Shown piece by piece: positions 9,860-21,779 of a DNA stretch of 39,088 nt (position 1 is its first letter; every line of letters begins with the position of its first letter). The stretch is from Apostichopus californicus (taxonomy: Eukaryota; Echinodermata; Holothuroidea; Aspidochirotida; Stichopodidae): the NCBI GenBank assembly GCA_020650975.1, contig JAIPMN010000424.1, positions 9,212-48,299 of the forward strand, given 5' to 3'. Both the position numbers and the translations under genes were made by a program. Under the pieces are notes generated by a model that was given only the letters and a program-made list of their open reading frames with translations, did no database searches and was not told the origin of the DNA.

Positions 9860-12800
9860 ATGAATGTAGTTATGAAGAAAATACTTCAAGGGGGTTGGCA
9901 AGTTTTGAGACAAAAGGTTTGGAAGGAGGCCGCTCAACAACCAACGCTTCCAAAGCTACATGGATGGGATCTGCGATATAGACCTAATCACTCACCGAAT
10001 TGGACACCTTTTTATCGTAACGCATTGGTGCCCAAGAAAGTGACGTATAATCCTATTCATTCTGTATGGGAAACTCTATCAGTTCGTCTCAGAAACGATG
10101 CAGTTCAGAGACTGTTTTCGCCTCTGAAAAGCGCCTCAAGATACCATGGGTCACGGAAGTCTTATGTCCCGTACTTGGCATATGGGTTTGTGGGTCTCGC
10201 TCTTGCTGACCAAGGGCTCACGACAAACAACAATGACCTGCATGAAAGTGCGAAACTAGAAGAACTTTGCGAATCGCTAAATGTAAGTAGCCAGCCCAAC
10301 ATTTTATATGCTACCTTCAGACCTGTCAACCTGTTTGACCCCAAAATAGGGAGAATAACATTTTTCAGGGCCAAAAAATAGGAAGATCAACAAGGGGAAA
10401 ATAGGGAGGTTGGTAATTTTCAACTGAAATGATATAAATACTCCTAAATAAGTATAGTCTACTTATGCAATACATTGAGAGAATCATCCAATCGGTGTTT
10501 CTTGTTGTAGTTTACAGCAGCTCGCTTCGCTTTCTACAGGGTTTCTTTAGTAGGCTTCCATTTGAAACAGGGAACAGTGGACTCTGGGTACTGTGACTTC
10601 ATGGCTAATATGCTATATAGAGTCCCATCAAGCTTGAGACTTGACCGACTGTCTGTCTTGTTCTTGCGAACTACACTGAATAGCCTTTCCTGTTCAGTCT
10701 TACTGTGGGGAATTACTAAGCAAAGGACTAATTGTTGGCTATTTTCAGAAATGTCGCAAGTGATGAAACATTAAAAAACCGGGAGAATAGAATATGAAAC
10801 CGGGAGGCCGGAAGATTCGGGTAAAAACCGGGAGTGTCCCGGTAAAACCAGGAGAGTTGACGGGTCTGTACCTTGCTATGCTAGTAGTTCATAAGTGTAC
10901 ATACAGTGTACATCATTTCTATTTGCTCAGCAGCTGGATGAATAGCAATGTTTTCGCCAAATTACTTTTCTGGCAGTTAATTTACCAACCAGAGTGCAAA
11001 GTTAGTAATTTCCACAGTTCCTTGGTCACTATTTTCATTTTTCTCATGGAGTTCATTTAACTGCAAGCCTACTAAGATTTCTGGTACTGTTCATCTCATG
11101 ATTTTACTTACTACTGTTTTGTCTCAATATCTATTGCTACAGTAAGTGTGATAAATCAGCATACATTTCACAACACATTCTGTTGATTCTTTGCATGGCC
11201 ATTTGCAGAGAGAAGAACAGCAGAGAAGGAGGAACTGTAAGGATGACGCCAAATATCCCAATTCTTTGACGGGATATCGGTTTGATAAGTTGATAGGTAA
11301 AGGATGCTATGGAGCCATCTTTGCTGCCAAACTAGCTGAAACCCAGACAGAGAGGAATCAGTCAGTATTTCTGGGTGATTCTGAACCAACAGAAACCAGT
11401 GAAGAAGCTGAGTCTTCAACTACAGAAAGCTGTGAAGGAGATTTGGAAAGTGAGAAATGGAATATTGTGAGCCAGGATGAGGTAAATATAGCATCTTGGG
11501 GGTTAAATGTCAATGTTACGTTTCTTGCCAGTGTATTTTGGAGCAGTATTTTTAAAGTATTGACCATTTGAAGTTAATGCACAGAAGCAGTTCTACTTCA
11601 CTGAGAATACAGAAAGTTAAACCAATTTCTCTTTTCATGTAGATGGATATAACAGACTCAGACTGGAGTCTGTTGGATTCTTCATCTGAGTCTGTCTCTA
11701 AGTCTAAGAAATGCAGCAGGGATAAATCACTTTCAGAAACTGATGATGATATGAAAGTGTCCGATGATGAAGGAGAGTTTAACTCCAACGAAGACCAGGG
11801 AGCAGAAATAGACAAATTGGCAGATGGACAGTTTAATTTAGCTGTGAAGGTAAACTTGTTAAGTTTAACCAAAATTTTATTCATTTGAAGTTCATGTTTT
11901 ATGATAGCAAAGAAAACATTTGACAGTATAAAAGGAACGGTTGAGGAAGACTAAAATGAATCATTGATGCATGGACTCACTAGGCTTATGATGAAGACAT
12001 AGCATAAAGGGCAGGTTTTTAGTTTGATGTCAGCATTTTGGATTCATGGGAAGGGGGGAGGGGAAGGGGAGGAGGGGATGGGAAGGTTGGTGTGAGGTGG
12101 TGGTTTTAGAGGGAATGCTTAATTTGAAGTCAAATCTCACCATTTGTCATACTTGTTGGTGAATATTTCAAGCAAAGACTTAAGTCATGATGACCCAATA
12201 ATTAGTCATTATTTGCCCACGGAGGTTTATTTTATGAAAAACCTTTGTACAAAGTCTAAATTTTACCAATTTTCCATCCTGTTGAAATGTTAGTACATCA
12301 AGAATAAAATGACACAAAGCTGAATCCATCTGAATCCAATAAGATTAACTGAAACTGTTGTGAACTGATTTCACTGTAATTTTGTATGTTTTTTTTATCA
12401 CCAGGTCATCTTTAATGATAGAGTAAGGTCAGATACCTCCGCGATTGAATCTGCGTTTGAATCGGAGAAAGTCATACTGAACAAGAAGTATAAACTTCAA
12501 GACCATCCAAGCTTTGTGAAGGCCCACTGTGCTTTTGTTGATGATAATAATTTACAGGATTTCAAAGAAACAGAAGCACTGTTCCCACATGCTCTCCCCA
12601 GGGATCAATTCCAAAGTGGTAGAGGTCGAAACAGGATGTTGTATCTTGTTATGCATAGGTATGTTAAAGTAAGGGAATATTTTAGTGTTTACATTTTTAC
12701 ATATTTTGCAGTATTTCTGTGAACAAAGTTCTATGCCACTTTGCAATTTTGTAGCAATTTGGCCTCTATGCATTTGGCATGTTGGTATCGGTTAGCAGCT

Positions 12801-15756
12801 ATCTACCGGACAATAAGAAATGCACAGTAACAATGCACAATAAAATACACAATAAGAAAATGAACAATGGAATCACTAACTAAGAAAGTTATAATACAAA
12901 TTGAATTTTAAGGCCAAAGATGGGAAATTTATAAACAAAGTGAAAAAAAAAGTTTTTTCAACTATAAGTTGTATTTTGCAGACTATATTCTATGTATTTG
13001 AAATATAAGACATTGCATTCTGGTGTTCCTGGTTACATTTTGAGACGAGCTTCAACTCATTCCTTATAACTGACTGAAACTCAAGTTACTGCAAGTAACT
13101 CATTTATTTAAGACTACTATTCAATCAGATGCAGAGATTTTCGACAACATTTAAAAAGAGAATAAGGTGGTTCTAATTGTCATTGTGATTACATGATGTG
13201 AGGGCTTTGTAGAGTAAGGTGTGATATCAAAGCCAAATAATATGGTTCTAGTTGATATGGTAGCCATTTGATATTGGTTCTAGCTGTAATTGTGATTACA
13301 TGACATGTCCAAGTTGTCATTATGATTACATGATGTGAGTGCTTTGTAGAGTAAGGTGTGCTATCAGAGCCATATAATATGGTTCTCATTGATATGGTAG
13401 CCATTTGATATTGGTTCTAGCTGTAATTGTGATTACATGACATGTCCAAGTTGTCTTTGTGATTACATGACGTGAGGTGGCGTTGGAGAATAAGGTGTGA
13501 TAAACTCTTTTTGTTCTCATTTAGATATGAGATGACCTTACGACAATACCTCCAAAACTATCCCTGCCGCTCTGAGTGGAATGCCCAGTTGATGGTTTGT
13601 CAGTTACTAGAGGGCGCTGCTTTCCTCTCCTCTTACCAATTAGTTCACAGGGATCTTAAAGATGACAACATTCTCGTTGAGCTTGATTCCTCCAGGATGC
13701 CACGACTTGCAATAACAGATTTTGGTTGTTCCTTAGCATTAGAGGAAACTGGTCTTCACGTTACACTTCCTTGGTTTGATGTCTCCATTGCTGGCAATTC
13801 AGCACTCAGAGCTCCAGAGGTAAGTACTTTTAACAAAAGTTAATTTGTTACTTAACACAGAAGCAGGTAAGACTGCCATATGTGATCACACATGTGGACA
13901 GGCCTGAGAGAAGGTGTATCCGGGTGCTACAGTGGCCTAGGGTCAATTAGCACACTTGGGAAGATCTAGGAGGGGGGGGGGGTGTATGGGAGGTATTCTA
14001 TTTCACATTGTACTTAAAGGAAAATTGAAGAGAACCAAAAGGGGTCTGGTGATATAATTAACCCAGTGACCTGACCTGGCGCTCAGTGCCTCAGTAAATG
14101 GACTGACATGATTGAATAGATGTGTTTCACTGATGTTTCCTTTGCAGATAAAGGCAGTCTTTAATGGCAGATGGCCTTTAAACTTGGAACTAGATTACAG
14201 TAAGTCAGATGCCTGGGCCATCGGCTCCATAGCTTACCAGATCTGTGGAATGGAAAATCCATTTTATCAACGAGGAATGGACAGTCTCCATTACAATGAG
14301 AATAGTCTGCCACAACTGCCTGACTTTGTATCTCCAGAGTTTCAGCTGGTGATTTTAGGTCTCCTGAAGAAAGATCCATCAAAGGTAACCAGAAATCATC
14401 TCTGGGCTCATTCTATAATCAATAAATTAAAACAACCCACAACAACCACACACCTGTAGTGATATTGAATTTGTAGTAATGCATTGTCATGAATATCTAT
14501 TCTGATGTTAATTTGATCATTAGCATATTCATGGCTGCAATTGAAAACTGACATCAATATTCACGAGTGGAAAATTTCTACTTCCTGTACATGTAGTATA
14601 TATGCTTTTTAGAGTAGCACAAGAGAAGCACATGGTTTTCAAACCTGGTGTTGGATGGATGGCACCATAGACTACCAAGAAATGCTGAATCTTTCTTTCC
14701 ACTAATAAGTAGTAAATTGTCTCCTTTGCAATAATGTTGTATTGGTTTCAGGACCTTACTCTTAGTCTTATTAAGTTCCTTACTATTTACTATTTTGCTG
14801 AAAGAAACAATAGCCAAGGCATTATATGAAGCTTTTTGATATTGATAAAAGGCTAAGGGACTTGGACTAGCACTGCAACATGATAATAATCATTGATTAC
14901 CTTGTTATGGTTTTATTCTCTTTTAATTCCAAAATTAAATTTCAAAAGATAAAGTTAGGAAGAGTCTTATTGTAGATTTTGTTTAGGTAGACATTTTATA
15001 AATGCACAAATAATTCACTTGATTTATGTCTGTCACATTCTCATTCCAGAGACTCTCGTCTGACGTAGCGGCCAATATGATCCATTTGTTGCTATGGAAA
15101 CAGGATGGTTGGAACCAAGGCCCTAATAATTTGTGGAAGATGTCATATCTGGAGAGAAATCTTCACAATTGGTTGAAGCAGGTACAAACTTGGCTTGAAT
15201 TTACCATGATATCTTAGAGAATAAATAGTGTAAAGTGATGTGTATGTTAATAGCATTGTGTTCTGGTTTTATACAACACCCACATTAGGACTAGTATAGT
15301 GATGTGTATGTTAATAGCATTGTGTTATGATTTTATACAACACCCACCTTAGGACTAGGATGTCAGGTGTTGATGTCATCATCTGCTTTGGCTAAATACC
15401 AGCTGATTACGCTGTTTTTGGACTAGTAGAAACACTGTGTGGTGTTTTACGGACAAATTGAAATGTCATATCAGGTGAAAAAAATGAAACCAGCTCTGGA
15501 GAAGCCTCGCATATCCATGTCTAGCACAACAGATAGACCATTTTGAAATTCAGTAACCTTTCTATTTTTGCAGATCTTGCAGCCTGACAGTATCGGTACA
15601 GGTGAAAGATGTCCTACAGTCAAGATGGAACTGTTGAGGACCTTTTGCTCCAGAATTGATCGGAAGGGCCTCCTTAAGGCAGCAAATGTGTTGACTATCA
15701 ACAGATGGCTGAGATGGTTAGAAGCAGAAACAGGGAGGATGAATAGAATCTCATAA
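9860..15756 (+). CDS. PINK1: PINK1, PTEN-induced mitochondrial Ser/Thr kinase, complete
   Basis: Eight exons: 9860-10282, 11209-11481, 11643-11849, 12405-12658, 13525-13819, 14148-14384, 15050-15181 and 15574-15756, giving 667 residues (human PINK1 has 581). All introns are GT-AG and the phases agree. The N-terminus is basic (mitochondrial targeting), followed by a short membrane segment at about 102-116 (YVPYLAYGFVGLALA), the place where PARL cleaves in vertebrates. Glycine loop IGKGCYGA is at 170-177, the ATP lysine (AVK) at 301, HRDLKDDN at 427-434 (catalytic D429), DFG at 451-453 and APE at 482-484. The C-terminal extension (about 560-667) is present. A Ser in NDRVRSDTS lines up with the human autophosphorylation site Ser228. 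In known PINK1, the kinase accumulates on damaged mitochondria and phosphorylates ubiquitin and Parkin. The odd feature is a very long acidic Ser-rich insert between glycine loop and lysine. Confidence 0.96.
10318..10868 (-). mobile_element. Internally deleted hAT-family transposon in PINK1 intron 1
   Basis: The ends are CAGACCTGTCAAC (10318) and GTTGACGGGTCTG (10868), inverted repeats with one mismatch and CAG/CTG termini. TACCTT flanks both sides (10312-10317 and 10869-10874), a perfect 6-bp target duplication. The interior encodes the tail of a transposase on the minus strand. CCGGG-rich and CCCTATTTT-rich words are clustered near the two ends. At 551 bp it is far shorter than an autonomous element. 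Confidence 0.85.
10459..10770 (-). pseudogene. hAT transposase C-terminal fragment (hATC dimerisation region), decayed
   Basis: The minus strand reads IPHSKTEQERLFSVVRKNKT, then SRSSLKLDGTLYSILAMK and CFKWKPTKETL, then a TAG at 10536-10534. The same frame continues KAKRAAVNYNKKHR to a second stop at 10461-10459. The S-x-x-E-R-x-F-S-x-V-R-K-N-K-T signature is the conserved hAT C-terminal motif. The rest of the transposase is missing and there is one in-frame stop, so it is inactive. It lies between the terminal repeats of the surrounding element. Confidence 0.85.
13175..13501. repeat. About 138-bp tandem repeat, 2.4 copies, in PINK1 intron 4
   Basis: GATTACATGATGTGAG-type starts occur at about 13187, 13325 and 13461. 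Full copies share GGTTCTAG(C/T)TG, GATATGGTAGCCATTTGATA and GTAGAGTAAGGTGTG. The third copy is cut short about 24 bases before the acceptor at 13524, so the array abuts the catalytic-loop exon. Confidence 0.85.
15235..15359. repeat. Two-copy 64-bp direct repeat in the last PINK1 intron
   Basis: GTGATGTGTATGTTAATAGC recurs at about 15235 and 15299, each followed by a near-identical stretch ending TTAGGACTAG. It begins about 55 bases after the donor at 15182. Confidence 0.85.
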
Positions 15757-17325
15757 GGAAACCTCGGGCTGCAATATATAAAGAGCATTAATTTTTACAA
15801 CACTTTTATCTACAATTTTAATAGATTCATTTACAAAGAACATTTTTTGTTTGCATTAGTGCATGTTTTGCATGTTTGGAAGCATGTTCTAACCCGCTTA
15901 AAATTATCCAATTCATAATTGAACTAAATTTACCTGTATTCTAATTTCACAAGTTCATAATTGGCATGTCTGTAAAGATCGAATACTGAACGAAAATCTC
16001 CAAAAACCAGACAATTATGAAGTTAAATACTTTTCATATTCCAGAGCTGTTTTGAAAGTTACAACCAAAGTTTTAATGTAACAACAACGTAAGTCAAAAC
16101 TTGAAAGCAGATCACTCAGATCATCATAGATATATACCAATATGTTTTCCCTAAGGTTCCAAAAGTTTACGGCCTCTCACTTGAAGTGTTCCATCATTTG
16201 CATTCAAGAGAAATTTAATTGTATTCACTATTTTAACTTTTTATTGCTGAGAGGTTTCCCAGCGTTTGCACTGTATGTATAAAAACATTGATAAAACGCT
16301 GAAGATTGTATTGTTTTAGTTCTGCTGTGTAAATATTTTAGCTTGGCTTCTACTTTTACTGATTCCTTACTGAAGGCAACGCAATCTTGACGATGGTGAT
16401 GGCATTTGTGTGTATGTGGGTGTGTGTGGATGTTTATGTGTGTGTGATGCCTTGGCTTGTAAATAGATAACTCAAAAACAATAGGGTGGTTAAAATTCAT
16501 ATGTGGTTTGTGCATGCATCATATTGAGTACAAGAACCATATTTTTGTCTGGGCAGGTCAAAGGTCATTTGAAGTCAAAAAACCTGTAATTCAATTACTT
16601 CCAGAGTGAAGCTTGGATAACGTTTATACTAGGTAGGTAGCTCCCCCCCCCCCCAAGGCAACTCCAAAAGTAAAGCTTAAATGAACACCATTCTTGGTGT
16701 GTGGATCCAAGTTATTGAGAACATGATCCTTAATGTTTTCTGTGAAGGTCAGAAGTCATACGATGTTAACAGAGGTCAAAGTCTGAAAAAAATTTGTAAA
16801 CCAACTCTAAAAGTTACCCATGATGAAGTTTAAACATGATGTGCAGACCACCTTATTGAGTACAAGGATTCTCTGTGGATGTTGAATGTGACTTGAAGTC
16901 AACAGAGGTCAAATTGTGAAATTCTTGTTATCACAGTAGCTCCAAAGAGAAACACTGGGTGCCCTTCACACAGTAGAAATAAGTGCCCTTTACACAGTAG
17001 AACTGGGTGCCCTTCACACAGTAGAACTGGGTGCGGGTCACAGTTCTGATTTTTAAAATTTGCTTGGCCAGATATGTGTGTTATGATGTCTTGCTCTGAT
17101 TGACTTCAGTATAACGTTTGCTTCTGATTTGACTTCTGTGATTTAAACTAGGTAGTTCAGTCACTTTGATACATCTGCCTTGTTTAATGGGTGTTTTTCT
17201 CATCACTTAAAGCAGTAGCAGTTTAAATCCACTGTAGCATAACTAAACAATATTCATTTTTGTCCTAAGATCTTCTTTTAATGCTTTTCTCTCTAAGTTG
17301 CAGTTCTTAGTTTGAAATAAAGTTA
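15757..17325 (+). other. Probable PINK1 3' UTR
   Basis: No coding exon was recognised. The first AATAAA after the PINK1 stop that I found is at 17316-17321, giving a 3' UTR of about 1.56 kb if used. The stretch includes a TG-rich run at about 16400-16450, a C-run of 12 at 16643-16654, and a three-fold 27-30 bp repeat (GGGTGCCCTTCACACAGTAG) at about 16958-17036. Confidence 0.4.
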
Positions 17326-17469
17326 TTGTTGCACTACACTCAAAGACTCTTCAAATTTATCCATGCTACTGATGAGATGCTGTTCGTTCCAGATGGAGAC
17401 CATGATTTATACCTCTCTTCTGGTTTTATGTACATCCATTATTTGAACATATTTCATGAATTCATTTGT

Positions 17470-17880
17470 TCCGACGTCTCTATGTTCCGACATCTCTATG
17501 TTCCGACTAAAAGAACAAATTCGGAGCAATTTTTTTTTATCCCATATTTGTTTGTACCAAGAAAACTAGTTTTGCGACCCCAATATTTTTGTGACTAAAT
17601 TTTGTTTTGATTTCACATTTTTTTCACGAAAGGAAAAAAAAAAAGGTGTGACCCAAAGTTTTTCATGACCCAAAGAGTGCTTGTGACCGAAAATTGCTTG
17701 TGACCCTAAATTTGTTTCTACTCAATTTTTTGGGGACCAAAATCGTTTTGGGCCAAATCAATTTTTTTTGTGGCCAAAAAAAATCTATCGCGCCACGCAG
17801 CTTGAAGTATTCTTTTTTGGTCCCAAAGTTTTGTCCAAAGATGTTTTGTCAAACAAATTTCGGTTACAAGCAATTATTAT
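17470..17880. repeat. Fold-back TGACC-rich repeat, copy 1
   Basis: It begins GTTCCGACGTCTCTATGTTC and runs through many spaced copies of GTGACCNAAA separated by T-rich runs, then AAAAAATCTATCGCGCC, and ends with an inverted fragment (CAAACAAATTTCGGTTACAA). The same order of blocks recurs at 19022-19525. No coding sequence was recognised. It may be an unclassified non-autonomous element; the boundaries are approximate. Confidence 0.65.
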
Positions 17881-18295
17881 TGCTATTAATGACTTGGTTT
17901 TATGCAATCGTTTGCTTTAAAGAAGATGTTAATTCATTTGACTGTACCATCCTTTTATGTATTATTTGCATATTTTGATTGAAACAACTTGTTTTGGGAC
18001 AAAGTAGTTTGAAGGGTGCTCACCAGGGGTAGAGAAAAATCCTATCATTGAAATGATTTGTCATAGAAACAATTAAGCACACATCAAGTATCCATTAACC
18101 AGGAAAGCACATTTGAAGCAGATGTTGTTATCCTTCTCTAGCAAATCTTTGCCCTTATTAAGGAATGGTTAGGAAAACTAAACTCATCCCTCTGGTTGGT
18201 TCTAAATGGATGGAATGTTTTGGTGGTTCTCAGTGACTAAGTGGATGTAGAAAAGAGAAAAAGTGGATATTTGTGTTTTTTGGGAGGAGGAATTA

Positions 18296-18990
18296 AAAAG
18301 GAAAGCAGAAGCTGGGATTGAACCAGGGACCTTCTGGTGCAAAACTCATTTTCAGTAAGTGAGATACTAATCTAGAATGCTTTCCAAATATTTAAAGATC
18401 CAGTTGTTTGGACTTAACACATTTAAAAAACTTTTTTTCTCCACTGAACCTTGTCAGGGAGAGAGGACGCTTGGGGAACCTTGTCAGGGGGAGGGCAGGC
18501 CATGCAACTCACCTAGACCGCTTGGGGAACCTTGTCAGGGGGAGGGGTCCGGCAATACTCATTCGCAGCAATCACTCAAACCATGGGCTTGAACCGAGCC
18601 GAGCAGGAATGTTCAATCGCTTCTGAGACGATGGAACTACTCATTACACTTTTTTGGTTCCCAGTGAAGAAACTTCATTTCTTTCCTTTATACTTCTGCC
18701 TGCTGCACATTACAGAAAATTAATAGACTCTGGCTGGACTTGAATCCCAGACATGGATCTTGTCTGGCTCTCTCTATTACAGGGCACTTCCAACTGCGCC
18801 ACAGTAACTGTTGAGAAGTAATCCTCATTTCGAATATTTCAACGTAAGAATGGGAGGAGGAAAAGAGCAGAAAATAAAAATGTTTTCTCTGGTGTTTGAA
18901 CTCTAGGCAAGGAGTTTTTTTGTCTCTCTCTATTGCAGGATACTACCAACTGCGCCACAGTAACTGTAGAGAAATAATCCTTGTGTCTAA
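18296..18990 (-). mobile_element. Cluster of tRNA-derived SINE copies
   Basis: On the minus strand, A-box-like TGGCGCAGTTGG occurs at 18801-18790 and 18957-18946. B-box-like words occur at about 18749-18737 (GGGATTCAAGTCC) and 18335-18312 (GGTTCAATCCC). The A-to-B spacing of about 41 bases in the middle copy fits a tRNA-derived Pol III promoter. Shared flanks (CTCTCTCTATT, GGGAGGAGGA) show that the copies belong to one family. Three copies in about 700 bases suggests local duplication. They are not functional tRNAs, because the stems do not pair well. Confidence 0.6.
18445..18548. repeat. GC-rich short tandem repeat (CTTGTCAGGGGGAGGG)
   Basis: The block GGGGAACCTTGTCAGGGGGA occurs three times with intervening GCTTGGGG. 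It lies between SINE copies. Confidence 0.75.
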
Positions 18991-19021
18991 TATGTCAAAC
19001 TTCAGGATGGAACAAGGTTGA

Positions 19022-19525
19022 CATCCCTGTTTCGACGTCTCTATGTTCTGACAAAAAAGAACAAAATTTGGAGCAATTGTTTGTATCCAAAAATTTGTTT
19101 GTACCAAGAAAATTAGTTTTGTGACCCCAATATTTTTTTCCCAAATTTTTTCCCAAATTTGTTATGACCCAAACAGTGCTTGTGACCGAAGATGACTTGC
19201 GACCCGAAATTTGTTTGTACTCAAATTTTTTGGGACCAACATCGTTTTGGGCCAAATCAATTTTCGAATAAAATATGTTTATATTTAGACCAAAATATGG
19301 TGTGTGACCAATCATTGCCCCTTGTAACTATAGGGCGGGTAAACGTGAAAAGTATAGATATCGCTTGAGCAATAAAAAAAAGTCACCTGCAGTGTGGACA
19401 CAAAACATCGCGGGGAACCAACAAAAAATCTATCGCGCCGCTTGCAGTACAAACAAATTTCGGGTCACAAGCAATTTTTGGTCACAAGCACTGTTTGGGT
19501 CACAACAATTTTGGGTCACTTTTTT
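19022..19525. repeat. Fold-back TGACC-rich repeat, copy 2
   Basis: It has the same blocks as the copy at 17470-17880, starting GTTTCGACGTCTCTATGTTC. About 155 extra bases (about 19266-19420) precede AAAAAATCTATCGCGCC. The segment at about 19445-19520 is the inverse of about 19137-19230, so the element can fold back. Confidence 0.65.
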
Positions 19526-20164
19526 TTTCCAGAAAATAAGGCTATGCTTCATATAGGCCCACTATATATATATATTCATATAGATATGTACTTCATATAC
19601 TATAGGTGGCGGGGGGGGGGGGGGCAGTTGTCAAGGGTCTCATCGAATGACCTTTGGCCCCACTAAAGAAAATAAAAGCCATTTATTCATTGTATTTACA
19701 AGTTTGGGCATCACATACACAAACAGGGACTTCCACCACCCCCTTCCCCAAATAAAAAAAAAATGAACACTGCAAACAAAAGATGACCGAATGAAAATGC
19801 TAACTGAAGACATGGTTTCCAAACATGAGCTCCACTTTATTCCTGAATTTCACAATGGAGACTTTGGTACACACCTTCAAAGTACATGAATAAGTAATAT
19901 TCCTACGGAAGAAGATTGAAAAGAGAACTTTACGCGTTCCTTTCTTTCTTAGTAGTTACATCTTTATATTTAGTTACCCTGCCCAAGATGCCAACTCTGC
20001 AGCAACACCTGGATGAATCTTGAGAAATAATTCTGACAATTTTAATTTCATCACAGCTGAAACTGCAAAGAGCATTTGGCTGTTTTTTTAATGGCAAACT
20101 GTGTCACACTTTCATAGAGAACTGTAACTAATAAGGTAAACTAAATATGGCATTACTTATTTGT

Positions 20165-20240
20165 CTGATCGGGCCAATAGCGCAGCGGTTTGAGCAGCTC
20201 GGCTCATCATAAATATTAAGACGTGTGTTTAAGTGCACAT
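20165..20240 (+). mobile_element. tRNA-derived SINE head
   Basis: A-box-like TAGCGCAGCGGT at 20178-20189 and a weak B-box-like GTGTTTAAGTGC at 20225-20236 lie in a tRNA-like arrangement. The B box is degenerate, so this is probably an old SINE rather than a tRNA gene. Confidence 0.45.
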
Positions 20241-20444
20241 TTCATGGCAGTGCAATGACTTTACTGGATGTTTTTCTACAATAGCTACACAGTGCATGTA
20301 TAGTGTGTGGAAAGTAATGACAACAGTATTGGTTTGTGAACAAAACCTCTTCACAAATCTACTGGATCATGTCTTACATTAAAGATGATAAATTAACATC
20401 AATTGATCATAGTTACAGTTTATAATGTGAATTGTTGCAGGTGA

Positions 20445-20972
20445 CACAGGAGTTATAAATTACATCACCTCAATGTTACCAAACATCACATCTCAGCCAG
20501 ATGGGCCTGCTCTGCCCCCTCCTAAACATTAATACATTACATGACCTCAATGTTACCTCACAACACATCTCAGCCAGATGGGCCTGCTCTGCCACCTCCT
20601 AAACATTAGTAAATTACATGACCTCAATGTTACCACACATCACATCTCAGCCAGATGGGCCTGCTCTGCCCCCTCCTAAACATTAATACATTACATGACC
20701 TCAATGTTACCTCACATCACATCTCAGCCAGATGGGCCTGCACTGCTCCCTCCAACCATTAGTAAATTACATGACCTCAATGTTACCAAACATCACATCT
20801 CAGCCAGATGGGCCTGCTCTGCCCCCTCCTAAACATTAGTAAATTACATGACCTCAATGTTACCACACATCACATCTCAGCCAGATGGCAAACATTAATA
20901 AATTACATGAGCTCAGTGTTACCAAACATCACATCTCAGTCAGATGGGCCTGCACTGCTCCCTCCAAACATT
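20445..20972. repeat. Approximately 77-bp minisatellite, about 7 copies, downstream of UBE4B
   Basis: CACATCTCAGCCAGATGG recurs seven times, with ATGACCTCAATGTTACC and CCTCCTAAACATTA in each unit. One copy is shortened (about 20881-20900). If UBE4B uses the minus-strand AATAAA at 19841-19836, the array would lie inside its 3' UTR. Confidence 0.9.
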
Positions 20973-21779
20973 AAAAGAATAAACTGATTCCAGAGAGTTG
21001 ACCAATATTAGCCCAGATTCCACATCATCTCATTACTGAATTCCTTTCTGCTGTCAAATTCCTTCCATTTCTGCTAAGAGTTTCTTTATCCTGATTTTCT
21101 CACCATTTCTCAATGGCCAAGTATGCAAGCCTAATATATAAATGCTAATTAGAAATGTTGTGCCTAAACATAGTCCACTTTTAGGGGTAATAGAGGGATA
21201 ATAGGTTGAAGCACCCCCTGTTGGTCTGTGGTACTGACTCCCCTATGCAGTGAATACACCTCTCGTCATACAAACCACGATTGATAAAATAATCTTCTCC
21301 TCACTTTAACATATAGAGTGCATTTCAGATCTATCTTGCATACAGGACAGCATGTACGATAATGCCATGATGAACAACGATAACCACCATTTATGAAACA
21401 GATGGCCATAGTGAAAATGGGATGAGTCAACTGGGATGTCACAGCGGAAACCCACTAAATGATACAAATAAATATAAAACCAGGACAAAGCTTTCACACA
21501 CTTAAAAACAAACCACCAATAAAGTATTGACATGGGTTAACATACCACTTTCTCTTACTCTAGCAAAAAAGAAATTTTAACATCACAAACGTTCTACTGT
21601 ATTGTTTTGGTTGGCAACACAAGCCACAGAGAGCAGAAGAGATAATGAATCCTGAGTGATGCTTTATCTATTGTCAGATAGCTTTACATTGGCTACTTCA
21701 AATAGGTCTACAATCAACCATAAGTTCAACTTTTCTGTTCAAGTTTAACGATCGGAGAATGACTAGAGATTAATTAGTG

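Noticed and set aside
18726-18810. Possible tRNA gene on the minus strand
   Set aside because: A and B boxes are present, but the acceptor and anticodon stems do not pair, and related copies nearby show it is a SINE.
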